16,713 nt of DNA from CAYRFF01 sp964423575. Lineage in GTDB: Bacteria; Bacteroidota; Bacteroidia; Chitinophagales; Saprospiraceae. The position numbers and the translations under genes are program-made. The notes below the pieces were generated by a model. The model ran no database searches, was not told the DNA's origin, and saw only the letters and a list, made by a program, of their open reading frames with translations. Of the stretch, positions 1-6,879 are shown piece after piece. How positions within the stretch are numbered: the stretch's first letter is position 1; each line of letters starts with the position of its first letter. The stretch spans positions 1-16,713 of the forward strand of contig CAYRFF010000059.1 of assembly GCA_964423575.1 (NCBI GenBank), given 5' to 3'.

Positions 1-96
1 ATAACTCCCAAATATACGCAATTCCTACCCATTTTCTATTTTTCAGTATAATTCCCTATCCCTCAAGCCCCATTTGACTTATGAGTGAAAAGTTTA

Positions 97-134
97 TTGC
101 GCATATTGTATTGACGCATTGCGCATATCGTATT
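97..134. repeat. Tandem direct repeat, 16 bp at 22-bp period
   Basis: TTGCGCATATTGTATT at 97-112 recurs as TTGCGCATATCGTATT at 119-134, with one mismatch and a 22-base start-to-start distance. The 10-base core TTGCGCATAT occurs once more at 15984-15993, between the TauE-like and DUF420-like genes. Two copies about two helical turns apart could be a binding site, but no promoter is visible beside them, so the role is unknown. Confidence 0.7.
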
Positions 135-317
135 TATATCTTCAGAGGAAATTATAATCAATACTGACAGAAAACTTGGACAAGAGCTCAATGATAAGGC
201 AGAGGTGTCTTTTATTATGAAGCTGTAATACCTCATCGGTTTCACCTGATTAAAAAGTAAAACGAGTGTGAAAAACTATGTTTACGCTGAGAAATGCAGA
301 TGTATACTAAATACCGC

Positions 318-417
318 ATTCCGTCACGAGCGGACAGGCACTCATCACCCAATCACCAGATTCTACTACGGGCGGACACGCACTTATCACTCGATTCCGC
401 CACGGACGGACACGCAC
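318..417. repeat. Three imperfect 24-bp repeats spaced by multiples of 8
   Basis: Three copies of a 24-base unit lie at 318-341, 360-383 and 394-417. Each begins with ATTC and ends in CGGACACGCAC (CGGACAGGCAC in the first copy). The first half reads ATTCCGyCACG in copies 1 and 3 and is more diverged in copy 2. The start-to-start distances are 42 and 34, so they differ by exactly 8. The spacers are two bases plus two octamers (342-359) and two bases plus one octamer (384-393), so the array appears to be built from two kinds of unit. Confidence 0.75.
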
Positions 418-517
418 CAGATCACATGGCCCGTGAAATTGCGAAGCAAGACAACGAAGTTGGCATTTCACTGGGCCGATCACCCATCACCAGATCGCTA
501 AATCACTCGATCACTAG
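344..517. repeat. Interrupted octamer repeats, ATCACynG type
   Basis: Five contiguous units lie at 479-485 (7 bases), 486-493, 494-501, 502-509 and 510-517: ATCACCC, ATCACCAG, ATCGCTAA, ATCACTCG and ATCACTAG. Further units lie at 344-351, 352-359, 386-393 and 421-428, between the 24-bp repeats and next to the inverted repeat. On the minus strand the units read like CTAGTGAT and begin four bases past the asnS stop codon. The pattern looks like a slippage-prone microsatellite with an 8-base period; no function is known to me. Confidence 0.7.
428..477. repeat. Inverted repeat holding two GAA-triloop mini-hairpins
   Basis: Bases 428-439 (GGCCCGTGAAAT) pair with 465-477 (ATTTCACTGGGCC), giving a 12-bp stem with one bulged T at 472. 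The interior forms two small perfect hairpins: TTGC-GAA-GCAA (439-449, sharing T439 with the outer stem) and CAAC-GAA-GTTG (452-462). The first contains GCGAAGC, a sequence known to fold as an unusually stable DNA mini-hairpin. The fold is a three-way junction on each strand and a cruciform in duplex DNA. There is no T tract, so it is not a typical terminator. It may be a REP-like or MITE-like unit. Confidence 0.7.
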
Positions 518-520
518 ATG

Positions 521-1948
521 CTAAAACTCCGCACTGCCCGGATACCTTGGGAAAGCAATCACATCACGGATATTTTTCATCCCCGTAACAAATTGCACCA
601 AGCGCTCAAAACCCAGCCCATAACCCGAGTGTGGCGTAGTACCATATCTGCGCAAATCGAGATACCACCAGAGGTTTTCCTCAGGAATATTCATTGCCTT
701 CATCCTGTCGAGCAGATGGTCCAGACGCTCCTCACGCTGAGAACCACCGACGATTTCTCCGATACCGGGGAAAAGAATATCCATTGCGCGGACAGTTTTT
801 CCGTCTTCGTTTAAGCGCATATAGAAAGCCTTGATATCCTTGGGATAATCGTAGAGAATAACCGGTTTTTTGAAATGCTTTTCAACGAGATAGCGCTCGT
901 GTTCCGATTGCAAATCCGCACCCCATTCCTCGAGAACATACTTGAATTGCTTCCTTTTATTTGGCCTGGAGTCAAGGAGGATTTTAATTGCTTCAGTGTA
1001 GCTTAAACGCTCAAAGTCATGCTCCAGACAGAACAGTAATTTGTCCTTCAATGGCATGAAAGAGCGTTCATTTTGCGGAAGTTGTTTCTCTTCTTTTTCC
1101 TGACGATCATGCAGGAAGTCAATATCATCAGCACAGCGCTCCAATACTTTTTCTATTGTGTATTTTAGCATTTCTTCTGCCAAATCCATGTTCATATCCA
1201 GATCCGCAAATGCAACTTCAGGCTCAATCATCCAGAACTCAGCAAGGTGCCTGGTAGTGTGTGACTGTTCGGCGCGGAAAGTAGGCCCGAATGTGTACAC
1301 TCGTCCCAGTGATTGCGCACCGGACTCAGCTTCCAGCTGACCTGAAACCGTGAGGTACGTTTTTTTGCCAAAGAAGTCGGATTCACCTGTCGCATCATTT
1401 GTGAAAGCTGAACCCTCCAATGTCGTTACGCGGAACATTTCACCTGCACCTTCAGCATCCGAAGCCGTAATTATCGGGCTGTGCATGTAGTAAAAGCCCT
1501 TATTATGGAAGAATTCATGAATCGCATAAGCCAGATTGTGACGGATTCTGAAAACAGCACCGAATGTATTGGTACGCATACGCAAGTGCGCGATTGTGCG
1601 TAAAAATTCAAAGCTGTGTTGCTTAGGCTGAAGAGGATAATCTTCCGCTGAGGAATGCCCGATAATCTTCACGGAATCGGCCTGCACTTCCACAGTTTGA
1701 CCGCGTCCCTGACTCTCCACAAGCGTCCCGGTTGCCTCAATTGCCGTTCCCGGATTTAGGGCGTCCTGCACTTCCTGAGGAGTGTTGTCGCGATCGATTA
1801 CGACCTGAATCGTCGATTGTGTCGAGCCGTCGTTCAAGGCAATAAACAAATTGTTACGGAATGTACGTATCCATCCACGCACTAGCACTTTCTCGCCTAT
1901 CGGCTTTTCCTTAATAATGTCACTTATCCACTGATGCATCTGAATCAT
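521..1948 (-). CDS. asnS: Asparagine--tRNA ligase
   Basis: Cytoplasmic class IIb aminoacyl-tRNA synthetase that charges tRNA-Asn with asparagine using ATP. The 475-residue length is normal for bacterial AsnRS. Residues about 15-100 form the OB-fold anticodon-binding domain. The catalytic domain shows motif 2 around 220-244 (FGPTFRAEQSHTTRHLAEFW) and motif 3 at about 442-456 (GYGLGFERLVQFVTG). It ends PGSAEF, close to the usual AsnRS C-terminus; the family distinction from AspRS and LysRS rests on these blocks and on overall length. The ATG at 1948 is preceded by an A/T-rich stretch (TAAAAATTA), typical of Bacteroidota starts; a second ATG three codons in is possible. It starts 26 bases after the batD stop, so it may be read through from the Bat operon. 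No separate promoter was recognised. Confidence 0.97.
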   Translation of the reverse strand: MIQMHQWISDIIKEKPIGEKVLVRGWIRTFRNNLFIALNDGSTQSTIQVVIDRDNTPQEVQDALNPGTAIEATGTLVESQGRGQTVEVQADSVKIIGHSSAEDYPLQPKQHSFEFLRTIAHLRMRTNTFGAVFRIRHNLAYAIHEFFHNKGFYYMHSPIITASDAEGAGEMFRVTTLEGSAFTNDATGESDFFGKKTYLTVSGQLEAESGAQSLGRVYTFGPTFRAEQSHTTRHLAEFWMIEPEVAFADLDMNMDLAEEMLKYTIEKVLERCADDIDFLHDRQEKEEKQLPQNERSFMPLKDKLLFCLEHDFERLSYTEAIKILLDSRPNKRKQFKYVLEEWGADLQSEHERYLVEKHFKKPVILYDYPKDIKAFYMRLNEDGKTVRAMDILFPGIGEIVGGSQREERLDHLLDRMKAMNIPEENLWWYLDLRRYGTTPHSGYGLGFERLVQFVTGMKNIRDVIAFPRYPGSAEF

Positions 1949-1974
1949 TAATTTTTATGTTATAGGCTGCAAAC

Positions 1975-3645
1975 TTAGTTATTGTCCTCAATAAAGGAAA
2001 ATTTATCCGTCACCCAATCCACAACTTCCACCTGAATATGTCTTATTTCAGCAGAATCCGGCACTTTTCCGTACTGCATCCGCTCAAGCTGCTCAATAAA
2101 GCGTCTCCAATCGTCTGCAATTTCCGGCTTTTCCGACTTCAACTGTCGATAAATATCTTGTGTATTATAATTTAAATTTACATCTTTTCCCAGTATCGCA
2201 GCAGCCGTCATCCGAAGGGTTTTTAACAATGCATTACTGATATTTTCCCTATTCTCTTCAGTCACAGATTGACCGGCAACTGCTAGTTCTGGCTGAATTA
2301 ACTGCAAGGGAGAAAAAGTATTTTCATCTTGTATTGTAGTTTCTTTTTTCAGCTTTCGCAAATGGCGAATTCCTATGCCGGCTGCAAGAATTACAAGCAA
2401 ACCCAGAGATATATACAGCAAATTTCTGCCGCTGTTGCTCTTGCCTTTCTCATGCACGATAAGCTCGTCATAGTAGAGTCCCTTGTGTATCCGCATCTCA
2501 TATTCCGGAGAGAAAAGAGTATCGATTTCTCCCGTTTTCTTCAGATACGGACTGTAGAACCGAAAGCGAAATACTCCCGTATCCTGTGGCTGAATAAAAT
2601 AATCAAATGAGTTTATATAACTTATTCCATCGTCATCAGCTGATTTGCGGAATTCTATCGTTTTAGGTGGCGTGTAATAGATGGGGAAATCTGTTTGTAA
2701 ACCAGGGGCACGCAATAAACTCGGATCGCTGCTGCCTCTCAACCAGGCACTTATGGGGATAAGATCGTCCGTGGTAAACAAGGAATCAGGCAGCTTAAAT
2801 TGCATCTCTACTGGTTCCAGAGCTAAGAGACTGTCGAGTTCATTAACCTGTTGTGGCAACACTTCAAACTGTAACTCATCGGAATATGCTTTCACGGTTT
2901 TCAGACTTTTACTGAAGAATGAATAACCTTTGTATGGTTTACTTTCGTCGAAGACATAGAGATTAGCAACCATGGGATCGACTTTGTGTGTTCCTGCCTG
3001 ATACGGAAAAAGCGCGCGGCGCAGAAGGGTAGCTTTACGGAAAATAATGCCGTTGATAGTATCGAGTTGTGACGGCTCGTCCAGAATAAACTCAGCCTTT
3101 ACACAACCGGGATACTCACTCTCATAGGTTATCTGATGCCGTTCTACATCCTTGGAGTAGTAAAGCCTGTATGTGATGACAATCTGCTCACCTTGATAAA
3201 CGGTGTCTTTATTGGCTTCTGCTACAATTACATAACCGTGATCCTTTAGCCTGTCGGGAAGAGTAGTACTTACTTTATGTTCGTTGACATTGACGATAAC
3301 GACATTGGACTTGATGATGCGACCTCTTGATCTTATGCTGGCTTCCGGAATTTTTATCACACCGGATTTTCTCGCTATCAGGTCTACACTTACCTCCAGT
3401 GTGCTGCTCTTTCTTCCATTAATAATAGAAACCGACTGACGTCTGGACGGCCCACTTACAACGGAAAAATCCAGGAATTCGGGTAAGTTGATGGAACCCT
3501 CTGCATCTCCTTCAAAGTGATATACAACGCGAGTGATTTCTCCCTTGGAAAGCTTGGAAGGAGTTGCAGTAGCAATCAGGTTCTGCCCAATTGTCACATG
3601 CAGAGAGAAAAGGAAAAGAAAAGAAACGAGCAAACACTTTTTCAT
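1975..3645 (-). CDS. batD: BatD, exported and membrane-anchored Bat protein
   Basis: Resembles BatD of the Bacteroides aerotolerance operon (oxygen-tolerance family). Of 556 residues, the first ~20 are a signal peptide ending near IGQ. A long beta-rich periplasmic part follows, with the N-terminal domain at about 21-125 including SIINGRKSS. A single transmembrane helix lies near 408-428 (LLYISLGLLVILAAGIGI), followed by a ~125-residue cytoplasmic helical tail ending in EDNN. The start overlaps the stop of the upstream gene by one base (TGATG), so translation is probably coupled. The family is thought to work with the vWA proteins BatA and BatB at the inner membrane; its biochemical role is not established. 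BatD proteins are often longer, so the periplasmic part may hold fewer repeats than some homologues. Confidence 0.9.
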   Translation of the reverse strand: MKKCLLVSFLFLFSLHVTIGQNLIATATPSKLSKGEITRVVYHFEGDAEGSINLPEFLDFSVVSGPSRRQSVSIINGRKSSTLEVSVDLIARKSGVIKIPEASIRSRGRIIKSNVVIVNVNEHKVSTTLPDRLKDHGYVIVAEANKDTVYQGEQIVITYRLYYSKDVERHQITYESEYPGCVKAEFILDEPSQLDTINGIIFRKATLLRRALFPYQAGTHKVDPMVANLYVFDESKPYKGYSFFSKSLKTVKAYSDELQFEVLPQQVNELDSLLALEPVEMQFKLPDSLFTTDDLIPISAWLRGSSDPSLLRAPGLQTDFPIYYTPPKTIEFRKSADDDGISYINSFDYFIQPQDTGVFRFRFYSPYLKKTGEIDTLFSPEYEMRIHKGLYYDELIVHEKGKSNSGRNLLYISLGLLVILAAGIGIRHLRKLKKETTIQDENTFSPLQLIQPELAVAGQSVTEENRENISNALLKTLRMTAAAILGKDVNLNYNTQDIYRQLKSEKPEIADDWRRFIEQLERMQYGKVPDSAEIRHIQVEVVDWVTDKFSFIEDNN

Positions 3646-4142
3646 CAGGTGCGTATGATTTTAGTACCCGGAGGCAAATCAGTTTTCTTCTTTTTCTTTG
3701 GTCTTTCTGGGCTTTCAGTAGGATAGTCATCGACTTTATCCAGACTTTCCAGTTCAGGAAACTTGGGATTGGGCAAGACAGTAATATTTACCGCTTCAGA
3801 CCGGAACTCTTCTTCGCCGTCATTCAGTATTATTTCAGGGATTGTAAAAGAGCCGATATTCAGAGGAATAATCCTGTAATCATACTCCTTGGAAGAAGTC
3901 ATTTTTCCATTGATAACCTGAATATTGGATCGTTGCGAAGGTTGAGTTACATGACAACTATCGAGATCGGGGAATTGCAGGTCAGCTTTTATATTCTCTA
4001 ATGAAATTGTCATGGAAATAGCATCGCCGAGATAAACGGTATCTCTGTCGATTGTACTATGAAATGCCTTGTCCTGTGCTTGTATGCCTGAAATCAGAAA
4101 AAGGCTTAGAAATATGCTCAATAAAATATGTGTATTCTTCAT
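3645..4142 (-). CDS. Short exported BatD-N-terminal-domain-like protein
   Basis: 165 residues: a signal peptide ending about residue 23 (GIQAQ), one beta-rich domain (24-124), and an acidic then proline/lysine-rich tail (ERPKKKKK). The domain parallels the N-terminal domain of the adjacent BatD. Shared marks are an IINGK/VINGK segment, a proline-serine pair before it (QPSQR versus GPSRR), a following G-x-x-x-IPE motif and a closing V-rich strand. There is no transmembrane helix, so the product is probably soluble in the periplasm. I chose the ATG at 4142, one base past the batC stop, because it starts directly at the signal peptide. An in-frame ATG at 4211 would add 23 charged residues and overlap batC. 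Probably a duplicated BatD domain; function unknown. Confidence 0.85.
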   Translation of the reverse strand: MKNTHILLSIFLSLFLISGIQAQDKAFHSTIDRDTVYLGDAISMTISLENIKADLQFPDLDSCHVTQPSQRSNIQVINGKMTSSKEYDYRIIPLNIGSFTIPEIILNDGEEEFRSEAVNITVLPNPKFPELESLDKVDDYPTESPERPKKKKKTDLPPGTKIIRT

Positions 4143-4143
4143 T

Positions 4144-4911
4144 TTACCATTGTTTTGTCGAAGGTGATTTCCCTCCTTTTTTCTGGATAAGTTGTTTATG
4201 TATTTCTTCATCGCGCTTCTGTATCATTTCTAGAAGTCTTTCTGCCTCTAATTTACTCATTTCTTCATTGTTTGCCTGCATTCCCGGACTGTTTTGGCCC
4301 TGATCGGCATTCTCTCCTTGATCCTCCGCTTCCTGGAGCTCCTCTTCGCTGTCAGAGTCATCGGAATCGCTTATCTCTCCCTGATCTTCCGTCGATTGCT
4401 GATTTTCTTCGGAAGACTCACCGGAGCTTTCATCTCCGCTCTCCTCCTGCCCTTGCTGTTGCTCTTGTTGTTGCTGCTGCATTTGCAATAGCTGTTGTGC
4501 ATAAAGGTAATTGTGTCTTGCATCTTCGTCCTGAGGATTGAGTCTTAGGGCATTTTTATAGGCTTCTACTCCTTCCTTATAGTTTTCCATAGCAAGGAAG
4601 TTGTTGCCCATATTATAAAATGCCTGTGAGCGGATTGCAGCGTCTGCATTGGATTCTACAACACTGTTATAGCGACGTATTGCCTCAAGAAAGTTTCCGT
4701 TTTTGCTGAGTGCGTTAGCTGCGTTATAATCAGCGTAGACGTTTTTCTCATTTGCGGAAGCTATATTAAATTTCTGAGCCGATGCCGTATAATCCTCTTT
4801 ATCGTACAGTTTCTCGCCATCTTTCATGTTTTTATACTGCGCCATAGCTGTACCGGGCAGTATCATTGCAGCCAAAATCAGGATTGCGATATGTCGATAA
4901 GTTTTAAGCAT
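4144..4911 (-). CDS. batC: BatC, exported TPR protein with acidic low-complexity region
   Basis: 255 residues from the ATG at 4911. The first ~25 residues are a signal peptide (ending TAMAQ). Residues ~30-140 form about three tetratricopeptide repeats, including SQAFYNMGNNFLAMENYKEG and a repeat ending NALRLNPQDEDARHNY. Next come a glutamine run and a long Glu/Ser/Asp/Gln-rich stretch (~145-215), then a charged helix (SKLEAERLLEMIQKRDEEI) typical of BatC C-termini. TPRs normally bind partner proteins, so a scaffold in the BatA/BatB complex is likely. The chosen start overlaps the end of batB by 8 bases. An upstream in-frame ATG at 4950 adds 13 basic residues before the signal peptide and is less likely. 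The low-complexity part is a possible source of length variation. Confidence 0.9.
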   Translation of the reverse strand: MLKTYRHIAILILAAMILPGTAMAQYKNMKDGEKLYDKEDYTASAQKFNIASANEKNVYADYNAANALSKNGNFLEAIRRYNSVVESNADAAIRSQAFYNMGNNFLAMENYKEGVEAYKNALRLNPQDEDARHNYLYAQQLLQMQQQQQEQQQGQEESGDESSGESSEENQQSTEDQGEISDSDDSDSEEELQEAEDQGENADQGQNSPGMQANNEEMSKLEAERLLEMIQKRDEEIHKQLIQKKGGKSPSTKQW

Positions 4912-5914
4912 TTTCAGCCGATTTCGTAAAGTTCTCAATATATAACGCAAGAAGGATGCTGAGTATTCCCGAAATTATAAAAATCCCGAAATAGTCATTC
5001 TTCACTTCAAAGTTTTCTTCGGATAAGACCTGAGAGTCGAGGCGTTTTATCCTTTCTTTTATATCATTGATTACACGATTTCCATTCAAAATGTTGTAAG
5101 AAGTACCGCCGGTTGCAGCCGCTATATCTCTCAAAAGCTCAGGGTTATAACTGGAAATCGCAATCGAGCCATCTCTTTCCATCATAAATGGGGTACTGCT
5201 GGCTTGAGGGGCGGGAACTCTACCTCCTTCTTCCGTTCCGACACCGATAGGAAAAACGGTTATCTGCGCATTGGCGGCGTCTTTAGCTGCTTCCACAGCC
5301 AGTTTTTCATGGTTTTCTCCATCGGTCAGGATAATCATAATGCGTCGTCGTGGCTCCAGGTTTTCTGCCGATTCAGTCGCTAGTTTTATCGCTTCACTGA
5401 TAGCCGTCCCCTGTGTTGAAGCCGTGTTTTCATCCAGAGATTCCAGAATCATTCTGGTAGCTTTCATATCCGTAGTCAGCGGCATGCTCATATATGCATG
5501 ACCTGCAAAGGGGATGATGCTGATTCTTTCCGAGCCGAGTTCCTGAAGTAGATTGGCAGCAAATACCTTAGCCCTTTCAAGCCGGTTGGGTTTTATATCT
5601 TCCGCAAGCATAGATCGACTTACGTCAAATGCCAGAAATACGTCAGAAGCCGACTTTTCTGCACTTTCCAGGCGCATTCCGTATTGCGGCTGACTAAGCG
5701 CAATTATCCATAAAATCAGTGCAAGGAGTGATAAGCCGGAACCGATAAGGGAATTGCGGAGCATATATCTCGGCAATATCCTGTTGCGTTGAATCTCATC
5801 TCCCAGTCTTGTCCGCTTTTTTATCCATCGAAAATGAGACCAAAGGACCAGCAGAACCGCAGGAATAAGCAGCCACAATAGATGGAGATATTCAGGATGT
5901 GCGATTCTTAGCAT
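4904..5914 (-). CDS. batB: BatB, membrane-anchored vWA-domain protein
   Basis: 336 residues. Two N-terminal transmembrane helices (about 10-27 and 55-74) precede a von Willebrand factor A domain (~90-290), and a third helix lies near 306-325 (FGIFIISGILSILLALYI). The metal-ion-dependent adhesion site appears complete: D97-x-S99-x-S101 (AFDVSRSML), T170 in QGTAISEAI and D198 in ILTDGE. The vWA domain should face the periplasm and bind a divalent metal and a protein ligand. The gene overlaps batA by 7 bases and batC by 8, which argues for translational coupling and fixed stoichiometry. It is told from BatA by position and by the C-terminal helix; the BatA/BatB naming follows the Bacteroides gene order. 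Confidence 0.93.
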   Translation of the reverse strand: MLRIAHPEYLHLLWLLIPAVLLVLWSHFRWIKKRTRLGDEIQRNRILPRYMLRNSLIGSGLSLLALILWIIALSQPQYGMRLESAEKSASDVFLAFDVSRSMLAEDIKPNRLERAKVFAANLLQELGSERISIIPFAGHAYMSMPLTTDMKATRMILESLDENTASTQGTAISEAIKLATESAENLEPRRRIMIILTDGENHEKLAVEAAKDAANAQITVFPIGVGTEEGGRVPAPQASSTPFMMERDGSIAISSYNPELLRDIAAATGGTSYNILNGNRVINDIKERIKRLDSQVLSEENFEVKNDYFGIFIISGILSILLALYIENFTKSAENA

Positions 5915-6879
5915 GGCAGGAAGGTTTTAAGGAAGGTGCGTGATGCAAGGAACCAGAGAAACAGAAGAATAAATGCCGGAAACAGGAAAATATGATATTT
6001 CAATTCGGCCCTGTTTATAAGCGTTACTTCCATTTCAGTTTTTTCCAATCGGTCGATTTGATTATAAATTTGCTCAAGAGCGTCTTTGGAAGTAGCTCTG
6101 AAATATTGACCACCGGTGAGTTGAGCGATTTCTTTCAGGTTATCCTCGTGAATCTCAAGCTGTTCTCCGCCCGGAATACGCTGATCATAAAACACCTTGG
6201 TCATCCCGATAGTATAAACCTTGATATCAAACTGCGCTGCAAGTTGAGCTGCGGTAATCGGGTCCACATCAAATACATTATTGACGCCGTCTGTAAATAG
6301 AATTATCACTTTGCTGGCAGCATCGGAATCCTTTAATCTGTTTACTGCAGTTGCGAGACCGAGCCCGATAGCGGTATTGGGGCCGACAATTCCGACTTTT
6401 AGCTCATCGAGCAATTCCAAAACCACCTCGTGATCCATCGTCAGCGGACATTGTGTAAATGCTGTCCTCCCAAAGGGGACAATCCCGATTCTATCGTGTT
6501 TTCGCTTTTTTATAAAGTTTACTGCAGCTTCCTTTGCAACTGCGATACGACTCGGCTCAAAGTCCTTTTCCAGCATGGAGTAGGAGAGGTCCATCACCAG
6601 AAATATATCGATACCCTCTGCAGAAACCTTCTCAAGAGCATTGGGTTTCTGTGGATTGACGAGGGCTATAATCGCCAGAATCAATGCCGCAATCAAAGGG
6701 ATTGACAAGTAAGGCAGTAGTATGGTACGCCGGCTTTTGTAGGCAGCGATATCCACCGGTCCGGGGACACCGACGCGTTTTCTTTTTCTTCGCTTATGCA
6801 AAAAGAAGAAGAGAACCAGCAAAGGCAGCAATGCAAGTGCCCAAAGATGATGCCATACTATATTCTGAAATCCTATCAT
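5908..6879 (-). CDS. batA: BatA, membrane-anchored vWA-domain protein
   Basis: 323 residues. Helices lie at about 10-28 and 54-75, then a vWA domain (~88-280), then a C-terminal helix near 296-314 (YHIFLFPAFILLFLWFL). The MIDAS residues are present: D97-x-S99-x-S101 (VMDLSYSML), T169 (NTAIGLGL) and D197 (LFTDGVNN). With BatB it forms the pair of vWA proteins of the aerotolerance system; the paralogous vWA domains may form a heteromer, which is inference. The start lies in an ATGA overlap with the upstream gene. Unusually for this phylum, a purine-rich GAGGAGGAGG sequence sits one base before the ATG (see the regulatory entry). Confidence 0.94.
   Translation of the reverse strand: MIGFQNIVWHHLWALALLPLLVLFFFLHKRRKRKRVGVPGPVDIAAYKSRRTILLPYLSIPLIAALILAIIALVNPQKPNALEKVSAEGIDIFLVMDLSYSMLEKDFEPSRIAVAKEAAVNFIKKRKHDRIGIVPFGRTAFTQCPLTMDHEVVLELLDELKVGIVGPNTAIGLGLATAVNRLKDSDAASKVIILFTDGVNNVFDVDPITAAQLAAQFDIKVYTIGMTKVFYDQRIPGGEQLEIHEDNLKEIAQLTGGQYFRATSKDALEQIYNQIDRLEKTEMEVTLINRAELKYHIFLFPAFILLFLWFLASRTFLKTFLPC

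Larger units (their letters stand above)
1..520. other. Gene-free repeat-rich region downstream of asnS
   Basis: No convincing gene is visible in these 520 bases. The open frames here are short, overlap each other, lack recognisable motifs and partly translate DNA repeats. The region holds a 22-bp tandem duplication (97-134), three 24-bp repeat units (318-417), a series of 8-bp units (344-517) and a long imperfect inverted repeat (428-477), each listed separately. Transcripts of asnS would run into this island. I see no hairpin followed by a T tract on the minus strand, so no classical terminator for the operon is visible. Confidence 0.75.

Noticed and set aside
63..245. Minus-strand open frame of 60 codons
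   Set aside because: No motif, it runs through the 22-bp duplication, and there is no supporting start context.
318..417. Possible small CRISPR array
   Set aside because: The intervals between the repeats are only 18 and 10 bases and are themselves octamer repeats, not unique spacers, and no cas gene is present.
428..477. Rho-independent terminator for the asnS operon
   Set aside because: The stem is strong, but no T run follows it on the minus strand and the centre is two mini-hairpins rather than a simple loop.
268..524. Two overlapping plus-strand open frames of 76-77 codons
   Set aside because: They translate the DNA repeats, have biased composition (H, R, T, P), no leader and no recognisable domain.
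4143..4211. N-terminal extension of the short BatD-like protein
   Set aside because: It lies inside batC, is charged and precedes a clear signal peptide; the ATG at 4142 fits better. The same reasoning removed upstream extensions of batC, the DUF58 gene and the gene before batA.
4294..4491. Plus-strand leucine-rich frame that looks like a membrane peptide
   Set aside because: It is the antisense of the Gln/Glu-rich stretch of batC; the CTG/TTG-rich complement gives leucine runs automatically.
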